This document shows, one piece after another, positions 57,001-64,000 of a stretch of DNA of 64,000 nucleotides. Both the position numbers and the translations under genes were made by a program. Numbering within the stretch: position 1 is the first letter of the stretch; each line of letters opens with the position of its first letter. The stretch is from positions 62,001 through 126,000 of the forward strand of contig BBMW01000005.1 in the NCBI GenBank assembly GCA_000759755.1, written 5' to 3'. The notes under the pieces were generated by a model. It worked only from the letters and a program-made list of their open reading frames with translations, was not told the origin of the DNA and searched no databases. This DNA is from Citrobacter werkmanii NBRC 105721 (GTDB lineage Bacteria > Pseudomonadota > Gammaproteobacteria > Enterobacterales > Enterobacteriaceae).

Positions 57001-57990
57001 TTAGAAGAGGGCATTTGGACAGGTTTCGCCTTTGGCGATTTGTTTCAGATTTTGCAGAGTCGTTTCAGAAATGCTGGTCAACGCTTCGGCGGTCAGAAAC
57101 GCCTGATGCCCGGTAAATAGCACGTTATGACAGGCTGACAGACGGCGGAACACATCATCCTGTATCACATCATTGGATTTATCTTCAAAGAACAGGTCGC
57201 GTTCGTTTTCATATACGTCCATTCCCAAAGAGCCAATTTTCTGGTTTTTCAGAGCATCGATAGCCGCTTGTGAATCGATCAGCGCCCCACGACTGGTGTT
57301 AATAATCATCACGCCGTTTTTCATTTGCTCAAAGGCTTCCTGATTGAGCAGATGATAATTTTCCGGCGTTAACGGGCAGTGCAGGGAGATAACGTCGGAC
57401 TCAGCAAACAGCGTTTTAAGATCGACATATTCCACGCCTAATTCCAGAGCCGCGGCGCTTGGGTAGGGATCGAACGCCAGCAGGCGCATACCAAAACCTT
57501 TCAGGATCCGCAGCGCAGCAATACCGATTTTACCGGTACCGATCACCCCAGCCGTTTTGCCATACATGGTAAAGCCGGTCAGCCCTTCAAGAGAGAAGTT
57601 GGCATCACGGGTACGTTGATACGCGCGATGAATACGGCGGTTCAGGGTCATCATCATGCCAATCGCATGCTCAGCGACGGCTTCAGGCGAATAGGCCGGG
57701 ACGCGTACCACCTGCAGACCCAGCTCTTTTGCCGCGTCGAGATCGACGTTATTGAACCCGGCACAGCGCAGGGCGATATATTTCACACCCAGCTTTTTCA
57801 GTTCTTCCAGAACCGGTCGGCTGCCATCATCGTTGACGAAGATGCATACCGCTTCGCAACCATGGGCTGTTTTAGCTGTTTTCTCCGTCAGCAGAAAGTC
57901 AAAAAATTCAAGTTCAAAACCAAAAGCCTCGTTAACCTGCTGCAGATACTTTTTGTCGTACTGTTTTGTACTATAGATGGCGAGTTTCAT
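57001..57990 (-). CDS. ldhA: Fermentative D-lactate dehydrogenase
   Basis: A 329-aa D-2-hydroxyacid dehydrogenase that reduces pyruvate to D-lactate with NADH. The NAD motif is 'VIGTGKIGIAALRIL'; the catalytic Arg is in 'NTSRGALIDSQA', the Glu in 'DVYENERDLFF' and the His in 'FTGHQAFLT'. Nearly identical to E. coli LdhA. In E. coli its divergent neighbour is ydbH; here a four-gene insert lies between. Confidence 0.97.
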   Translation of the reverse strand: MKLAIYSTKQYDKKYLQQVNEAFGFELEFFDFLLTEKTAKTAHGCEAVCIFVNDDGSRPVLEELKKLGVKYIALRCAGFNNVDLDAAKELGLQVVRVPAYSPEAVAEHAIGMMMTLNRRIHRAYQRTRDANFSLEGLTGFTMYGKTAGVIGTGKIGIAALRILKGFGMRLLAFDPYPSAAALELGVEYVDLKTLFAESDVISLHCPLTPENYHLLNQEAFEQMKNGVMIINTSRGALIDSQAAIDALKNQKIGSLGMDVYENERDLFFEDKSNDVIQDDVFRRLSACHNVLFTGHQAFLTAEALTSISETTLQNLKQIAKGETCPNALF

Positions 57991-58303
57991 AAGACTTTCT
58001 CCAGTGATTTTGACGTCACATTAGTTCAATTCAAATTATTTTACAAAATCTAAAAAGTTATTGATAGTCATAGAAGTAATGAATGTTGGAAGCGTATCTT
58101 TTGTTAGTGTGGGCAGGTTACGCGATTTCAACAACTGTTTTTACTTCCCCGGACGGCGTGCGACTTCTGAGTGATTTGTCATCTTCATTTACGACGAACC
58201 TCTTACCGATCATTCACCGCATGAGAGCCATATTCTCAGGGAGGAATCTGCGCGACTTTCAGCTTCCGGTTGACCTGACACTTGTGGTAGTGAGGAAAAC
58301 GGT
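57991..58303. other. 313-bp intergenic junction between ldhA and the insert
   Basis: Carries the ldhA leader on the minus strand and presumably the promoter of the four-gene operon on the plus strand. No direct repeat, tRNA or integrase remnant is seen at the junction. A short open frame (58083-58334) overlaps the next gene and has no Shine-Dalgarno. Confidence 0.5.
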
Positions 58304-59251
58304 ATGTTTGGGCTTGAGACACTCGATGTTCTGATTGGGTTGATGACCATTTATTTCGTCTTTGCAATAGCATGCACCGCCATTGTTGAAGCGATTTCAG
58401 CCTGGACCAATCTGCGTAGTAAAAACCTTGTCGCGGCACTGGATGAATTGTTTTCAGGAGAGTTAGCGCCTGATGAGCAATTTATTACCCAATTTTTTGA
58501 GCATCCAATGGTTCAATCGCTTAGCCAAGGCAAACATGGGCGTCCTTCTTATATTCCCTCTGAAATAGTTGCCCGGGTTGTGGAAGCGTTGGTGGTGGGG
58601 AAAAACGCAATGACAACGATTTCTTCCGGAATCAGTTCACTGCCGGGTACTGCGGAAAGTAATCGTATTAAAGGCATTCTCGAAACATTGGTGGCTCAGG
58701 CAGGCAATGATGCAGTCAGCTTTCGCGATGCGGTTGCAAAACAGTTTGATGCGGTAATGGACCGTTCCTCCGGCTGGTACAAACGCAGAACTCAATTCAT
58801 GACTTTCATCATCGCTGTACTCCTCGTGGCAGGCGGAAATATTGACAGCCTGAATCTTTCGATGGTGCTGGCCTCCGATTCTGCAGTACGAGAAAAATTG
58901 GTGACACTCGCCCAACAAAAAGTCGATGAGGCAAAAAAACAAACTCAATGCGTGAATAACAACATGACGGATTACTGTACACAACTGCCAACAGCAGCAG
59001 TAAAAACAGCCTCTAAAAAATATGACGATGCCGTTGCAGATTTGAAATCTGCTGGACTCGAACTGGGATGGAAGACGTGGCCGGACGATTGGAAGGCCTG
59101 GCTTACGAAAGTCGTGGGTTTACTGATCACTGTTTTCGCTGTCTCTCTCGGCGGTCCTTTCTGGTTCGACATTCTTCAACGCGTAATGCAGGTCCGTTCC
59201 ACTGGGCCAAAGCCAGCGGAACCGGATAAACCCGACAGTACGAAAAAATAG
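58304..59251 (+). CDS. Uncharacterised 3-TM membrane protein (GWYKR/GGPFWFD type)
   Basis: A 315-aa membrane protein, first gene of the insert operon, with an AGGAAAA Shine-Dalgarno. Transmembrane helices lie at about 8-30 ('DVLIGLMTIYFVFAIACTAIVE'), 164-182 ('FMTFIIAVLLVAGGNID') and 267-288 ('VVGLLITVFAVSLGGPFWFDIL'). Between TM1 and TM2 is a helical soluble domain with 'RPSYIPSEI' and 'VMDRSSGWYKRRTQ'; between TM2 and TM3 a coiled-coil-like loop with two Cys. I recall unannotated membrane proteins in many phyla with the same 'GWYKRR' and 'GxPFWFD' motifs, but no function. The C-tail is Pro/Lys-rich. Confidence 0.8.
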   Translation: MFGLETLDVLIGLMTIYFVFAIACTAIVEAISAWTNLRSKNLVAALDELFSGELAPDEQFITQFFEHPMVQSLSQGKHGRPSYIPSEIVARVVEALVVGKNAMTTISSGISSLPGTAESNRIKGILETLVAQAGNDAVSFRDAVAKQFDAVMDRSSGWYKRRTQFMTFIIAVLLVAGGNIDSLNLSMVLASDSAVREKLVTLAQQKVDEAKKQTQCVNNNMTDYCTQLPTAAVKTASKKYDDAVADLKSAGLELGWKTWPDDWKAWLTKVVGLLITVFAVSLGGPFWFDILQRVMQVRSTGPKPAEPDKPDSTKK

Positions 59252-59290
59252 CGGTAAGAACAGCCATTAATATCGATAAAGGGTGGTTTT

Positions 59291-60670
59291 ATGATACTTA
59301 CGCCAGCACAGAAAAGTCTCTGTGAACGAGTCCTGAATGCGTTTGAAACCGGCTCGGCCGAAGGTGATTACTCGGCTATCGCGATATTCCATGATGGCCC
59401 TCACGGGATCAGGCAGATCACTTACGGTCGTTCACAAACTACGGAATACAGCAAATTGCAGGATCTGGTGACCCGTTACGTTAATGAAAATGGGCGATTC
59501 AGTGCCGATATTGCTCCGTTTGTTCCAAAGATAGGTAATATCGCACTGGTTGACAATGAACCGTTTAAAGACTTATTACGACGAGCAGGGCGCGATGATC
59601 CGATAATGAAATCGGTACAGGATCGGTTCTTTGATGAGCGCTACTATCTGCCTGCGCTGAAATGGGCACAGGACTTTGGTTTTAAAGATGCGCTTTCACT
59701 TCTGGTCATCTATGACTCATTTGTTCATAGCGGCGCTATTTTGACGTTCTTGCGCGCCCAGTTTCGTGAAGTGCCTCCAGCCAGCGGGGGTGATGAACAT
59801 ACCTGGATTTCCCAGTATGTTGAAGTGAGAAATTCATGGTTAGCCAACCATAGCAACCCCGAACTTCATCCTACCGTTTATCGTACAAAATGTTTGCGAT
59901 TTGAAATAGATCGCGGCAACTGGGATCTTTCACAGGTCCCCATTAATGCCAACGGTATACTCGTCGGGCCATCACCTGATATATCAATCACTCAGACGTC
60001 GCTACCTCCGGTGGAACAACCCAGCGTTCCGTATTTTGGCGAGGAAACACCCGTCTCTGGTTTTGCGGATAACGCCGCGTCGATCGCAACTGACGAGTGG
60101 CTGTTTTTTGGCGAGCAGCGCTACAACCGCAATGGTGGCCTTCTTCATTCCGGACACAAAGAGGGTGAGGATGGCTGGTGGCAACGTGTTGGCCTGTATT
60201 GGGCAAAAATCGGGCGGGACGATCTGGACGGGCGAGATCATGACTGGCCGTGGTCGGCGGCGTTTATTTCATGGGCCATGCGTCAGGCTGGCGCGGGGGA
60301 GCGTTTTTCCTACTCCGCTTCGCATGCGACGTACATCAGCAAATCGATTCGCGACAGAAATCAGGGCAATGCCAAAGCGTTGTACTGGGGATACAGGCTG
60401 AATGAGCATAAACCGCAGGTGGGGGATTTAGTCTGTTGGGACAGAGATCCCGACAAAGTCGTTGATTACGATCATCAGCATCTGGGCAACTACAGTAGTC
60501 ACACCGACTTAGTTGTTTCCGTTGGCACTAATGAGATTGAAATTATTGGCGGTAATGTTGGTAATTCGGTGACGCGACGCCCGTTGGCGCTCACCGCCGA
60601 CGGGTTCCTTGCCAGCGATGTACAAGGAGGGGAAACGCTGTTTGCCATCATGGGGTATCGCGGAGAGTGA
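59291..60670 (+). CDS. GH46-chitosanase-like plus DUF2272 protein
   Basis: A 459-aa two-domain protein. Residues about 4-200 resemble GH46 chitosanases ('LCERVLNAFETGSAEGDYSAI', 'RQITYGRSQTTEYSKLQDL', 'DPIMKSVQDRFFDERYY'), with E19 and D35 in the expected positions for catalytic acid and base. After a Pro-rich linker (about 215-260), residues about 265-455 resemble DUF2272 ('WPWSAAFISWAMRQAG' from W319, 'VGDLVCWDRD', 'SHTDLVV' with H404, 'IEIIGGNVG'), a fold related to NlpC/P60-CHAP amidases. No signal peptide is present. It probably cuts a glycan or peptidoglycan, but export is unexplained. It is 39 bp after the membrane-protein gene. Confidence 0.8.
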   Translation: MILTPAQKSLCERVLNAFETGSAEGDYSAIAIFHDGPHGIRQITYGRSQTTEYSKLQDLVTRYVNENGRFSADIAPFVPKIGNIALVDNEPFKDLLRRAGRDDPIMKSVQDRFFDERYYLPALKWAQDFGFKDALSLLVIYDSFVHSGAILTFLRAQFREVPPASGGDEHTWISQYVEVRNSWLANHSNPELHPTVYRTKCLRFEIDRGNWDLSQVPINANGILVGPSPDISITQTSLPPVEQPSVPYFGEETPVSGFADNAASIATDEWLFFGEQRYNRNGGLLHSGHKEGEDGWWQRVGLYWAKIGRDDLDGRDHDWPWSAAFISWAMRQAGAGERFSYSASHATYISKSIRDRNQGNAKALYWGYRLNEHKPQVGDLVCWDRDPDKVVDYDHQHLGNYSSHTDLVVSVGTNEIEIIGGNVGNSVTRRPLALTADGFLASDVQGGETLFAIMGYRGE

Positions 60671-60673
60671 AAA

Positions 60674-61126
60674 ATGAAACGATCTAATATAGTGCTTAAT
60701 TCCGCTGCCCGGATGATGTTGTGCACTTTCCTTTTACTGAGTGGGTGTGCCTTATTCGTTTCACACTACGATGCAGGAGCGTACCAGAACTTCACAAATT
60801 TGAAGGCGTTCCACCTTAAATTTCTCGAAGATAATACAGCTAAACCCGGGAATACCTTTGATGAAACTAAGGTAAAGGCTACCTGCGATACCGGGGACCT
60901 CAAGTTCCGTGAAGCGACTGAATATGCTGCAGGCAAGCATGATGACTCACGTGTACGGGCTATTCATTACCTCGATAATGTCTTTGAGAGTGATTGCCGA
61001 ATGGCGATGAAGGATAAAAAGTTATTTAGCGTCGCCTATGTGAACGAAAAAATCGATGTAGTTAAGTTGAACTACGATCTGGCCATTCGGGGAGAAAGCT
61101 CCCGCGTGGGGTCTGTTGTAAAATAG
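60674..61126 (+). CDS. Lipoprotein of the insert operon
   Basis: A 150-aa protein with a lipoprotein signal peptide (lipobox LLSGC, Cys at residue 25). The mature part is mostly alpha-helical and charged ('YDAGAYQNFTNLKAFHLKFLEDNT'), with a Cys pair in 'VKATCDTG' and 'FESDCRMA'. The residue after the Cys is Ala, so export to the outer membrane is expected. It starts 3 bp after the previous gene. Function unknown. Confidence 0.78.
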   Translation: MKRSNIVLNSAARMMLCTFLLLSGCALFVSHYDAGAYQNFTNLKAFHLKFLEDNTAKPGNTFDETKVKATCDTGDLKFREATEYAAGKHDDSRVRAIHYLDNVFESDCRMAMKDKKLFSVAYVNEKIDVVKLNYDLAIRGESSRVGSVVK

Positions 61127-61136
61127 GGGATGAAAA

Positions 61137-61472
61137 ATGTCAGATATTGATGATGCCATGAATGCGATTAAAAATGAGGTTGCTGAATCCATTAAAGAAC
61201 AACTGAAAGCGCTCTTGCTCTCAGCTGCAAAAGATACGAATGAGGTAATAAACGATACCGGTAAGAAAGTTGCATACTGGCTGCGTCTTCGTGGGCAGGG
61301 AAAACTGAGTGACAGTGAACTGGAGGCGTTGCTCTACGCCAGAGATCAACTACTGCGACAATATAAAAATACGGTGGCAATTACAGCAAGAGCTCAGGTT
61401 GAGAAGATTGCTATTTCGCTGGTTAATATTGTACTCGACAAATTATTGGGCATTGCCTTTCACCAGAAATGA
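61137..61472 (+). CDS. Small helical protein of the insert operon
   Basis: A 111-aa, Cys-free, alpha-helical protein with no signal peptide or transmembrane helix ('MSDIDDAMNAIKNEVAESIKEQ…', 'LSDSELEALLYARDQLLRQYKN'). The C-terminal 30 residues are hydrophobic-amphipathic ('AISLVNIVLDKLLGIAF'). It could be a cognate immunity or chaperone protein of the GH46-like enzyme, which is inference from position only. It starts 10 bp after the lipoprotein gene with an AAGGGG-like Shine-Dalgarno. Confidence 0.75.
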   Translation: MSDIDDAMNAIKNEVAESIKEQLKALLLSAAKDTNEVINDTGKKVAYWLRLRGQGKLSDSELEALLYARDQLLRQYKNTVAITARAQVEKIAISLVNIVLDKLLGIAFHQK

Positions 61473-61625
61473 GGCACGGCATAGGACGAATAGGGAAAAA
61501 AATGGTCGGTTTTCTGCGTTACTGACGGATATGGTACAGGAGTACCTCCCTGAGAGACCACTATTTTTTATTACCCACAACCTATAAATATTACATATAT
61601 TTCAATGGCATCTATTCTTAAGGTG

Positions 61626-61647
61626 GGCATGTTTAGTTAAACATGCC
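61626..61647. terminator. Inverted repeat upstream of ydbH
   Basis: GGCATGTTT-AGTT-AAACATGCC, a 9-bp perfect stem. It lies 150 bp after the insert operon and 55 bp before ydbH, without a T-run, so it might terminate the insert operon or regulate ydbH. Confidence 0.4.
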
Positions 61648-61701
61648 ACAATACAGGCCTAAACCGGCTTAAATTTTGCTAAATCAGGATATTAACTACC
61701 C

Positions 61702-64000
61702 ATGAAGGGTAAATATAAAGCCGTTCTGGCACTCCTTTTATTATTGATTCTCGTGCCGCTGACGCTGGTGATGACGCTTGGCTTGTGGGTCCCGACCCTG
61801 GTGGGCGTCTGGTTACCTGTGGGGACACGTATCGCGCTGGATGAGAGTCCACGGCTGACACGGCATGGGCTGCATATCCCGGAACTCCGCTATCTGGTCG
61901 ATGATTGCCCGCTGGCGCGCATTACTCAGGCGGACCTGTCCCATCCCAGCCGCTGGTTGCTCAATGTTGGGACAATTGAGCTGGATTCCGCTTGCCTGGC
62001 CAAATTACCGCAGACAGAAGCGTCTCCGGCAGCACCCAAAACGCTGGCTGAATGGCAATCGATGCTGCCCAATACCTGGATTAACATCGACAAACTTATT
62101 CTTTCTCCCTGGCAGGAATGGCAGGGGAAACTGTCGCTTTCGCTAACGCCCGCCACTCAGCAACTGCGCTACCAGGGTGAAAAGGTTAAATTCCAGGGGC
62201 GTCTGCATGGGCAAAATCTCACGGTAAATGAGCTGGATGTCGCTGCATTTGAAGGGCAACCGCCGGTAAAACTGGTCGGTGAATTTACTATGCCGCTGGT
62301 TCCGGATGGGTTACCAGTGAGCGGTCATGCCGTTGCGACGCTGAGCTTGCCGCAGGAACCCACGCTTGTGGATGCCGAACTGGAGTGGCAAGAAAACAGC
62401 GGACAACTGATCGTCATGGCGCGGGATAGTGCCGATCCACTGCTCGATCTTCCGTGGGAAATAACCCGCCAGCAGTTGACCATCAGCGATGGTCGTTGGA
62501 ACTGGCCTTATCAGGGATTCCCGCTAAGCGGGCGGCTGGGCATGAAAGTTGAAAACTGGCAGGCAGGGCTGGAAAACGCCGTGGTGAGCGGGCGTCTGAA
62601 CATTCTGACGCAAGGCGATGCAGGTAAAGGAAATGCCGTTTTAACGCTGGGGCCAGGTAAGTTGGGTATCGATAATAACGAGATGCCGTTACAGCTGATC
62701 GGCGAAGCGAAACAGGGCGATCTGATCTTCTACGCAAAATTACCCGCCAAACTCACCGGTAGCCTGAACGATCCACAACTGGCGTTTGAGCCAGGGGCGC
62801 TGTTGCGTTCGCGGGGGCGGGTAATTGATTCGCTGGATATTGACGAGATTCGTTGGCCGTTGGCGGGCGTAAAGGTAACACAACGCGGGGTGGATGGCCG
62901 TCTACAGGCTATTTTGCGTGCGCATGAAAACCTGATGGGGGGCTTTGAACTGCATCTGGATGGTCTGGCAAATGATTTTCTTCCTGATGCCGGTCGTTGG
63001 CAATGGCGCTACTGGGGCGAAGGCAGCTTTACGCCGATGCATGCTCGCTGGGACGTGGCGGGTAAGGGGGAATGGCATGACAACACGCTGAAGCTCTTTG
63101 ATCTCTCCACCGGATTTGATCACCTGCAATACGGCACCATGACGGTGGAAAATCCACGCCTGGTAATGGATGAGCCGATCGTCTGGGTACGGGACGCGAC
63201 CAAACCGACGTTTAGCGGCGCACTATCACTGGACGCAGGAAAAACCGTCTTCACCGGCGGAAGCGTCTTACCTCCCTCAACGCTAAAGTTCAGCGTGGAA
63301 GGCAGCGACCCGACGATTTTCCAGTTCAAGGGCCAGCTTCATGCGGGTGCGATTGGCCCCGTACAGCTAAATGGTCGTTGGGACGGGATCCGTCTGCGCG
63401 GGCAGGCCTGGTGGCCAAAACAATCACTCACCGTGTTCCAGCCGCTGATCCCGCCTGACTGGAAAATGAAACTGCGTGAAGGTGATCTCTATGCGCAGGT
63501 CGCATTCTCGGCCGCGCCGGAACAGGGCTTTGAAGCAGGCGGTCATGGGGTATTAAAAGGCGGTAGCGCCTGGATGCCTGATAACCAAATTAATGGCGTC
63601 GATTTTATCTTGCCGTTTCGGTTTAGCGAAGGCGCATGGCAACTGGGTACGCGTGGGCCTGTTTCACTGCGTATTGCGGAAGTCGTGAATCAGGTGACGG
63701 TGAAAAATATTACTGCCGATCTGCAGGGCGCGTACCCCTGGAGTGAAGGCAATCCATTACTGCTGAGCGATGTCAGCGCCGAACTGCTGGGAGGCAAAGT
63801 CATCATGCAGCAACTGCGGATGCCACAGCACGACCCAGCCTTATTACGGGTGCAGAATATCTCCTCCAGCGAGTTTATTAGCGCGGTTAACCCCAAGCAA
63901 TTCGCCATGTCGGGTCCGGTCAGTGGCGCGTTGCCATTATGGTTAGATAACGAAAAGTGGATCATCAAAGACGGCTGGTTAACCAACCCAGGCCCAATGA
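61702..64000 (+). CDS. ydbH: YdbH, AsmA-like intermembrane lipid-transport protein (3' end outside window)
   Basis: The first 766 codons of a protein close to the 879-aa E. coli YdbH; it runs off the window end with no stop codon. The N-terminus is one transmembrane helix ('VLALLLLLILVPLTLVMTLGLWV', about 7-30) followed by long repeating beta-groove sequence typical of AsmA-like proteins. With YhdP and TamB, YdbH is redundantly needed to move phospholipids to the outer membrane, and it normally pairs with the downstream lipoprotein YnbE. The ATG at 61702 ('MKGKYKAVLALL') aligns with the E. coli start. Confidence 0.93.
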   Translation, partial: MKGKYKAVLALLLLLILVPLTLVMTLGLWVPTLVGVWLPVGTRIALDESPRLTRHGLHIPELRYLVDDCPLARITQADLSHPSRWLLNVGTIELDSACLAKLPQTEASPAAPKTLAEWQSMLPNTWINIDKLILSPWQEWQGKLSLSLTPATQQLRYQGEKVKFQGRLHGQNLTVNELDVAAFEGQPPVKLVGEFTMPLVPDGLPVSGHAVATLSLPQEPTLVDAELEWQENSGQLIVMARDSADPLLDLPWEITRQQLTISDGRWNWPYQGFPLSGRLGMKVENWQAGLENAVVSGRLNILTQGDAGKGNAVLTLGPGKLGIDNNEMPLQLIGEAKQGDLIFYAKLPAKLTGSLNDPQLAFEPGALLRSRGRVIDSLDIDEIRWPLAGVKVTQRGVDGRLQAILRAHENLMGGFELHLDGLANDFLPDAGRWQWRYWGEGSFTPMHARWDVAGKGEWHDNTLKLFDLSTGFDHLQYGTMTVENPRLVMDEPIVWVRDATKPTFSGALSLDAGKTVFTGGSVLPPSTLKFSVEGSDPTIFQFKGQLHAGAIGPVQLNGRWDGIRLRGQAWWPKQSLTVFQPLIPPDWKMKLREGDLYAQVAFSAAPEQGFEAGGHGVLKGGSAWMPDNQINGVDFILPFRFSEGAWQLGTRGPVSLRIAEVVNQVTVKNITADLQGAYPWSEGNPLLLSDVSAELLGGKVIMQQLRMPQHDPALLRVQNISSSEFISAVNPKQFAMSGPVSGALPLWLDNEKWIIKDGWLTNPGPM

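Noticed and set aside
58083-58334. Open frame of 83 codons between ldhA and the insert operon
   Set aside because: It has no Shine-Dalgarno, overlaps the start of the membrane-protein gene in another phase, and looks like no family.
58304-61472. Prophage remnant or standard phage lysis cassette
   Set aside because: There is no holin-endolysin-Rz/Rz1 arrangement: the membrane protein is too large for a holin, the enzyme is unlike known endolysins, and no phage structural or replication gene is nearby.

Overview
The window looks like chromosomal DNA of an enterobacterium of the Citrobacter freundii group. Most proteins are close to E. coli K-12 counterparts and lie in the E. coli order (psp operon, ycjM-W, ycjX-ycjF-tyrR-tpx-ycjG-mpaA-mppA, ynaI-ynaJ-uspE-fnr-ogt, smrA-dgcM, zntB-fnrS-dbpA-ttcA-uspF-ompN-micC-nifJ, ydbJ-hslJ-ldhA-ydbH). 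A chromosomal qnrB-type pentapeptide-repeat gene with a LexA box sits beside pspF, an arrangement known from the Citrobacter freundii complex. The genus call rests on recalled synteny and protein similarity, not on a search.

Layout. 1-2.9 kb: a YghA-like dehydrogenase, then qnrB and pspF on the minus strand. 3.0-4.6 kb: sigma54-dependent pspABCD. 4.7-18.5 kb: the complete glucosylglycerate/glucoside cluster (phosphorylase, ABC transporter, two dehydrogenases, an isomerase/epimerase, GH65 phosphorylase, beta-phosphoglucomutase, intact ATPase YcjV, porin OmpG) and its LacI-type regulator YcjW. Two identical 16-bp copies of a probable YcjW operator lie before ycjM and before ycjU. pspE follows at 18.75 kb, on the far side of the cluster, not next to pspD as in E. 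coli K-12. 19.2-27.5 kb: ycjX, ycjF, tyrR, tpx, ycjG, mpaA and mppA.

27.5-37.8 kb is an accessory block between mppA and ynaI, which are neighbours in K-12. It holds a DHDPS/NAL-family lyase, a B3/B4-domain protein and an XRE-cupin regulator; an AT-rich, unidentified 12-TM protein; an aldo-keto reductase; a MarR regulator with four C-terminal cysteines facing a CxxC thioredoxin-fold protein; a Rof-like Rho-inhibitor paralogue; a DeoR regulator facing a glyoxalase-fold protein; a carboxymuconolactone-decarboxylase-family protein; and a zinc alcohol dehydrogenase.

37.8-58 kb is conserved core with an anaerobic flavour. It includes fnr with its own FNR-like site, FnrS sRNA with an FNR-like site at about -42, an ompN-type porin with MicC sRNA divergent from it, nifJ (pyruvate:flavodoxin oxidoreductase) and ldhA. 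An MCP with almost no periplasmic domain lies between dgcM and zntB. The abg genes, the Rac prophage, ycjY and pgrR of K-12 are absent.

58.3-61.5 kb is a second accessory insert, between ldhA and ydbH. It is a compact four-gene operon: a membrane protein, a signal-less GH46-chitosanase-like plus DUF2272 protein, a lipoprotein and a small helical protein. This is the best candidate for an undescribed system in the window. The window ends inside ydbH.
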